From contig CALWXY010000204.1 in the NCBI GenBank assembly GCA_944385595.1, forward strand, positions 1 through 9,223: a stretch of DNA of 9,223 nucleotides, written 5' to 3'. The stretch is from an uncultured Oscillospiraceae bacterium (GTDB lineage Bacteria; Bacillota; Clostridia; Oscillospirales; Oscillospiraceae). Of the stretch, positions 5,640 through 9,223 are shown in pieces. The first letter of the stretch is position 1; every line of letters starts with the position of its first letter. The position numbers were made by a program, and so were the translations under genes. The notes beneath the pieces were generated by a model. That model saw nothing but the letters and a program-made list of their open reading frames with translations, did not search any database and was not told where the DNA came from.

Positions 5640-6104
5640 GTGAATGCATTGATTACAAAGCAGCAGAGAAATGCCGGTGTCCTGTTTATGCTGCTGGGCG
5701 CGTATGTCGTCTACTACGCGATATTCGAGCTCGACATCGGCAGCGTACATTCGCCGGGCTCGGGGTTCTTCACCCTGATCTGCGGCTCCGGTATTCTCAT
5801 TCTGTCCACGGTACTGGTGGCTCTGTCGTTCATCAAAGGCACGGAGGACTGTCCGCTCTGGGGCAAGGGCGAATGGAAAAAGCCCGCTCTCGCCATTGCG
5901 GTCATCTTCGCCTACATAGTGCTCATCCCGCGCCTCGGCTTCATACTCTCGACCGCGGCTTTTCTCATAGCCTGGGGCGTGATTGTCGAGCACGACAGGC
6001 CGCTGCGCATCGCCATCGTAACCATAGCCGGATCCGCCAGTATGTGGGTTCTGTTTGAAAAACTTCTGCGTGTGCCGCTGCCCAACGGCATTCTGCCCTG
6101 GTAA
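5640..6104 (+). CDS. tctB: Tripartite tricarboxylate transporter small membrane subunit TctB
   Basis: A 154-aa membrane protein, the usual TctB size, forming the membrane complex with TctA. Four hydrophobic segments are visible, at about 11-30, 42-65, 83-115 (probably a broken pair around IPRLGF) and 122-142. Family hallmarks are G-F-F near 42-44, IPRLGFILSTAAFLIAW (96-112) and the C-terminal FEKLLRVPLPNGILPW (139-154). The start is uncertain. GTG 5640 is the longest option, but AAAGAGAG (5633-5640) is better spaced for TTG 5649, which would drop three residues; no in-frame ATG exists. The stop TAA (6102-6104) overlaps the tctA ribosome site, pointing to tight coupling. The substrate of the complex cannot be read from sequence. 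Confidence 0.9.
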   Translation: MNALITKQQRNAGVLFMLLGAYVVYYAIFELDIGSVHSPGSGFFTLICGSGILILSTVLVALSFIKGTEDCPLWGKGEWKKPALAIAVIFAYIVLIPRLGFILSTAAFLIAWGVIVEHDRPLRIAIVTIAGSASMWVLFEKLLRVPLPNGILPW

Positions 6105-6118
6105 GGAGGTCAAACGGT

Positions 6119-7624
6119 ATGATGGAAACTTTCGCCGGACTCGTCCAGGGCTTCCAGGTCGCGCTCTCCGGCACGAATCTGCTATACGGCTTCATCGGCT
6201 GCTTCCTCGGCACCGCGGTCGGCATACTGCCCGGCCTCGGCCCCGCGGCCACAATTTCCCTGCTCCTGCCCGCCATGTACGCCATGGAATCGCCGGCCAC
6301 TTCGCTTATATTCCTCGCCGGCATATTCTACGGCTCCATGTACGGCGGCTCCACAACCTCGATTCTTCTGAAGCTCCCCGGCGAGGCCGCCTCGGTCGTC
6401 ACCGCCATAGACGGCAATGAGATGGCCAAAAAGGGGCGCGGCGGCGCCGCACTCGCCATCGCCGCCATAGGCTCGTTTATCGCGGGAACCGTCGGCGTCA
6501 TCGGTCTGTCCTTCTTCGGACCTCCGATTGCCGGGTTCGCCATCAAATTCTCCTCGCCCGAGTACTTCTCGCTGATTCTGCTCGGCCTGCTGCTCGCCGT
6601 ATTTCTCGCCGGCTCCTCCCCGCTGCGCGGACTGATCATGCTGTTCACCGGCATACTACTCGCGCAGGTAGGCGTCGACCCCATGACGGGAATGTTCCGC
6701 TTTACATACGGCTCTCTCGACCTGATGAACGGCTTTGACTTCGTCACCATCGCCATGGGCATGTTCGGCCTCAGTGAAATTCTCCTCACGCTCGAGGAGG
6801 CCGTCAATTCCGAGACCGTCGCCAAAATCGGCAAGCTATGGCCGAACAGGCAGGAGTGGCGCGAAGCCCGCGGCGCTATCGCCAGAGGCTCCGTGATAGG
6901 CTTTTTCGCCGGAGTCATCCCCGGTGGCGGCGCCGTCATTTCCTCGCTCGTCTCCTACTCCGTCGAGAGAAAACTCTCAAAAAATCCGGATGAATTCGGC
7001 CACGGAGCAGTCGCGGGCGTCGCCGGCCCGGAGTCGGCCAACAACGCCGCGTCCAGTTCCTCGTTCATCCCCCTGCTCACTCTCGGCATCCCCTGCAACG
7101 CCTCCATCGCAATGATCTACGCCGCGCTTCTCATCCAGGGTGTCACGCCCGGCCCGCTGCTCCTCAGCCAGCACCCGGACGTATTCTGGGGCGTCGTCGC
7201 CTCCATGTATGTCGGCAACATCATACTGGTCATACTGAACCTCCCGCTTGTGAGCCTCTGGGTCAAGCTGCTCAAGGTGCCGTTCGGCATCCTCGGCCCC
7301 ATGATAGTCATAGTCACCACCATAGGCTCCTACAGTCTTGAGAACAGCATGTTCGGCGTAAACTGCTTCTTCGTCTTCGGAATCATAGGCTACTTCTTCC
7401 GCAAGCTCGGCTTCGACCCCGGCCCGCTGCTCATGGCCTTCATACTCTCGTCCCTGCTCGAGAGCAACATGCGTCAGGCGCTGATGCTCTCCGGCGGCAG
7501 CTTCTCGATTTTCGTCACCCGCCCCATCTCGGCGGCGATTCTCTTCATATTCGTCGTAGTCCTCATCGGCAACATAGTCTCCATGATTCGCAAAAGCCGC
7601 AAAAAGGCCGCGGCAAAGTCGTAA
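6119..7624 (+). CDS. tctA: Tripartite tricarboxylate transporter large membrane subunit TctA
   Basis: A 501-aa integral membrane protein, the normal TctA length, that forms the ion-coupled permease of the TTT importer. It has about a dozen hydrophobic segments and the two internal half-repeats typical of the family. The first half carries GILPGLGPAATISLLLP (35-51) and GIFYGSMYGGSTTSILLKLP (68-87). The second carries GVIPGGGAVISS (265-276), GVAGPESANNAASSSSFIP (300-318) and LGIPCNASIAM (322-332). A basic tail (RKSRKKAAAK) ends it inside. AAGGAGGT at 6103-6110 overlaps the tctB stop and lies 8 nt before ATG 6119; the next codon is also ATG, so either could start. Known family members take up citrate or other carboxylates with Na+ or H+; the ligand here is unknown. 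No defect is seen. Confidence 0.95.
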   Translation: MMETFAGLVQGFQVALSGTNLLYGFIGCFLGTAVGILPGLGPAATISLLLPAMYAMESPATSLIFLAGIFYGSMYGGSTTSILLKLPGEAASVVTAIDGNEMAKKGRGGAALAIAAIGSFIAGTVGVIGLSFFGPPIAGFAIKFSSPEYFSLILLGLLLAVFLAGSSPLRGLIMLFTGILLAQVGVDPMTGMFRFTYGSLDLMNGFDFVTIAMGMFGLSEILLTLEEAVNSETVAKIGKLWPNRQEWREARGAIARGSVIGFFAGVIPGGGAVISSLVSYSVERKLSKNPDEFGHGAVAGVAGPESANNAASSSSFIPLLTLGIPCNASIAMIYAALLIQGVTPGPLLLSQHPDVFWGVVASMYVGNIILVILNLPLVSLWVKLLKVPFGILGPMIVIVTTIGSYSLENSMFGVNCFFVFGIIGYFFRKLGFDPGPLLMAFILSSLLESNMRQALMLSGGSFSIFVTRPISAAILFIFVVVLIGNIVSMIRKSRKKAAAKS

Positions 7625-7681
7625 ATCGAATATTTTATCCGCTGCACAGCAGATGAAATATAATTCTAAGGAGGTAAAAAC

Positions 7682-8743
7682 ATGAAAAAACGAATTCTGT
7701 CCCTTGTGCTCGCAATGCTGATGCTGTTCGCCCTCGCCGCCTGCGGCGGCACAGAGGAGACGGCTGCGCCCGAGTCGACCGCGCCGGAGAGCCAGGCCCC
7801 CGAGAGCGAAGCTCCGGAAAGCGAGGCTCCGGAGGCGTGGGCTCCCGAGCAGTCCGTCGACCTCATCATCCCCTACAGCGCCGGCGGTTCCTCCGATCTG
7901 CTCGGCCGCGCCGTTGAGTCCGTCTGGAGCAAGTACTGCGACCAGCCCCTCGTCGTCACCAACGTCCCCGGCGGCGGCGGTGTCACCGGCTCCATGCAGG
8001 TCTCCGCTTCCGACCCTGACGGCTACACCCTCTGCCTCGCCTACGGCTCCGGCTGCGATATGTCCATGCCCTATCTCCAGAAGCTCGACTATGACCCCTT
8101 CACCATGCTGACCCCCGTCTGCCGTCTCTCCGAGCATGTCGTCATGGTCGCCGTTCCCGCCGACTCCGAGTTCAACTCCATGGCGGACGTCGTCGAGTGG
8201 GCCGCGGCTAACCCCGACACCCCCGTCACCGCCTCCGTCTCCACCGCCAACGGCACCGTCGACCTGACCTTCAAGGCTCTCGCCCACTACACCGGCATCA
8301 ACATGAACATAGTCCCGCACGACGGCACCGCCGGCTCCATCACCGACCTGCTCAGCGGCTCCTTCATGATTGGCGGCGGCCATCCGTCCGACGTCCTCTC
8401 CTATGTCCAGTCCGGACAGCTCAAGCTCATAGGCGTCGCCACTGAGGAGCGTGATCCGACCTTCCCCGACGTCCCCACCCTCAAGGAGCAGGGCATAGAT
8501 TTCGCCGCCTACGGCTCCATCAAGGGCGTTGCGGTCCCCCCCGGCACCCCCGAGGAGATTATCGCCTACTACGAGGATCTCTTTGAGCAGATTTGCAACG
8601 ACGCCGACTTCCAGGAGACCATGGCCAAGATGGCGCAGCCCGTCATGTATCAGGATGCCGCGACCTTCACTCAGTATTTCGCGGACGCCAACGGCTTCTA
8701 CAAGACCCTCATTGAGGACCTCGGCCTCGCCTACTACTCCTAA
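7682..8743 (+). CDS. tctC: TctC/Bug-family substrate-binding lipoprotein
   Basis: A 353-aa extracellular binding protein that delivers the ligand to TctBA. A lipoprotein signal (KKR, hydrophobic core, lipobox LAAC at 18-21) predicts anchoring at Cys21. A linker of APES-type repeats (29-57) leads to the Bug fold. The fold shows VDLIIPYSAGGSSDLLGRA (59-77), NVPGGGGVTGS (94-104), DPDGYTL (111-117), YDPFTMLTPV (137-146), FPDVPTLKEQGI (261-272) and VPPGTPEEII (285-294), all matching conserved Bug positions. AAGGAGGT at 7668-7675 lies 6 nt before ATG 7682, a near-ideal site. It is 57 nt after tctA, without a terminator, so it is probably cotranscribed, and its C-ending codon bias is the strongest in the window, consistent with high expression. 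The ligand is undetermined. Confidence 0.95.
   Translation: MKKRILSLVLAMLMLFALAACGGTEETAAPESTAPESQAPESEAPESEAPEAWAPEQSVDLIIPYSAGGSSDLLGRAVESVWSKYCDQPLVVTNVPGGGGVTGSMQVSASDPDGYTLCLAYGSGCDMSMPYLQKLDYDPFTMLTPVCRLSEHVVMVAVPADSEFNSMADVVEWAAANPDTPVTASVSTANGTVDLTFKALAHYTGINMNIVPHDGTAGSITDLLSGSFMIGGGHPSDVLSYVQSGQLKLIGVATEERDPTFPDVPTLKEQGIDFAAYGSIKGVAVPPGTPEEIIAYYEDLFEQICNDADFQETMAKMAQPVMYQDAATFTQYFADANGFYKTLIEDLGLAYYS
7766..7852 (+). repeat. APES tandem repeat encoding the TctC linker
   Basis: About six five-residue units of the type APESx (residues 29-57 of TctC) are encoded by imperfect 15-nt repeats whose third-base choices differ between units. They form a Pro/Glu-rich spacer between the lipidated cysteine and the binding domain. 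This is common in Gram-positive binding lipoproteins, and the unit number is probably variable between strains. Confidence 0.75.
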
Positions 8744-8830
8744 GTCCACCCCGTTCAGCCCGACCCCCCTATCGGGTAACTTTCGATAACGCGGGTCTCT
8801 CCTCCCGCCGTTTCTGAAGTTTCGGCAAGC

Positions 8831-8861
8831 AAAAAGGCGCTCACGATGTGAGCGCCTTTTT
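8831..8861. terminator. Bidirectional intrinsic terminator after tctC
   Basis: A perfect 14-bp inverted repeat (8831-8844 with 8848-8861) has a GAT loop, GGCGCTCAC in the stem, an A-run on the left and a T-run on the right, so it can stop transcription from both strands. It lies 87 nt after the tctC stop. On the minus strand it lies just past a TGA at 8873-8871. Confidence 0.9.
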
Positions 8862-8870
8862 GTTTATGTG

Positions 8871-9014
8871 TCAGCCGACATATGTGCTCCAGAGCCAGGA
8901 TATCGGCAGCATCAGTATCAGGGCGGGTATGAAATCCGCGACCGCTTTGGTAATAAGCAGAGTCGAGTCGCCGGAAAAGTTGAAAACGCTGCGATTTTCA
9001 TAAAAGACATGAAT
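8871..9014 (-). pseudogene. Possible eroded 3' end of a membrane-protein gene
   Basis: A minus-strand frame opens after a TAA at 9017-9015 and reaches TGA at 8873-8871. It has no standard start codon at its upstream end and no ribosome site. Its last part, TKAVADFIPALILMLPISWL followed by WSTYVG, is strongly hydrophobic and ends 9 nt before the bidirectional terminator, as a real gene end would. The upstream sequence has stops in this frame. A chance antisense hydrophobic stretch is an equally fair reading. Confidence 0.2.
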
Positions 9015-9134
9015 TTAACACAGTTCGAGCGGCCTGAATTGTATACCGTTTTGACAATCAGCCGACTTAATCGCCTTGCCACCATTTTACACGAATAATC
9101 TCCAAATGACAACTCTTTCCTTTTAAAAGTATAC

Positions 9135-9163
9135 TTGCAGGCATCTTTTGGCGGGTTTATAAT
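9135..9163 (+). promoter_or_regulatory. Promoter for a gene beyond the right edge
   Basis: A perfect TATAAT (9158-9163) has a weak TTGCAG (9135-9140) 17 nt upstream. Immediately after the predicted start lies the palindrome GCGCGA-TTA-TCGCGC (9174-9188), which could be an operator or a 5' stem. AAAGGA (9196-9201) precedes the candidate TTG start at 9212. Confidence 0.5.
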
Positions 9164-9211
9164 AAATGGAAAGGCGCGATTATCGCGCGCATTTGAAAGG
9201 ACCGATTTGAG

Positions 9212-9223
9212 TTGAAGCTTCCC
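9212..9223 (+). CDS. Start of an unidentified gene (partial)
   Basis: Only TTG AAG CTT CCC (MKLP) is inside the window. It is called because it follows a promoter and an AAAGGA ribosome site 10 nt upstream. Function cannot be read, and the true start may be further right. Confidence 0.3.

Larger units (their letters stand above)
8744..9211. other. Intergenic region after tctC with no convincing gene
   Basis: These 468 nt carry weak GC hairpins (for example GCGGG/CCCGC near 8791-8808), the bidirectional terminator, and then open frames on both strands at about 8868-9112 that match nothing I recognise and lack ribosome sites. The AT content rises towards the right, ending in a promoter. A possible eroded 3' gene end on the minus strand is listed separately. 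Confidence 0.55.

Noticed and set aside
7659..7664. Perfect TATAAT between tctA and tctC
   Set aside because: No acceptable -35 hexamer at 16-18 nt, and the implied start would fall inside the tctC ribosome site, so the match is probably chance in an AT-rich gap.
6977..8749. Minus-strand open frame of 590 codons antisense to tctA and tctC
   Set aside because: It is low-complexity G/A/D/E-rich sequence produced by reading the biased codons of tctC and tctA backwards. The opposite strand has unmistakable protein families.
8868..9112. Open frames of 76 codons (plus) and 64 codons (minus) after the tctC terminator
   Set aside because: No ribosome site, no recognisable domain and ordinary chance length.

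Overview
The window (roughly 60% GC) looks like a chromosomal segment of a high-GC, Gram-positive spore-forming Clostridia, most likely an Oscillospiraceae-type gut Firmicute. The grounds are a clostridial-type ParE-like topoisomerase subunit, a two-subunit-type L-serine dehydratase beta chain, the YaaL (DUF2508)-BofA pair known from sporulating Firmicutes, strong AGGAGG-type ribosome binding sites, and frequent ATA isoleucine codons despite the GC content. The taxonomic call is inference from gene content only.

Layout. Positions 1-2487 are a minus-strand unit: a ParE/GyrB-type subunit (661 aa) followed 17 nt later by sdaAB, whose C-terminal ACT domain runs off the left edge. Its promoter lies at 2528-2556, directly behind an orphan minus-strand terminator (2561-2588). 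Divergent from it, a plus-strand promoter at 2614-2642 and a leader of about 170 nt precede yaaL and bofA, which end at a strong terminator (3333-3369). A hairpin-crowded stretch (3370-3549) separates them from the convergent minus-strand dinB (DNA polymerase IV, GTG start at 4830). A divergent promoter region (4831-5039) serves dinB and a plus-strand gene for a two-pass membrane protein with a YcxB-like domain.

Positions 5640-8743 hold a complete tripartite tricarboxylate transporter in the order tctB-tctA-tctC: small membrane subunit, large membrane subunit and substrate-binding lipoprotein. It ends at a bidirectional terminator (8831-8861). The last 360 nt have no convincing gene. They contain a possible decayed 3' end on the minus strand and a promoter with a TTG start for a gene that continues past the right edge.

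How the genes work together: the TTT operon is a self-contained sodium- or proton-coupled importer for an unknown small carboxylate or similar ligand. The other genes are housekeeping or sporulation genes with no obvious shared pathway. I find no phage, CRISPR or defence system. The most unusual signal is the hairpin-rich block at 3349-3571. It is bracketed by a 19/20 direct repeat of the bofA terminator's right arm, and the second copy forms the last codons of dinB, which suggests an inserted repeat element.
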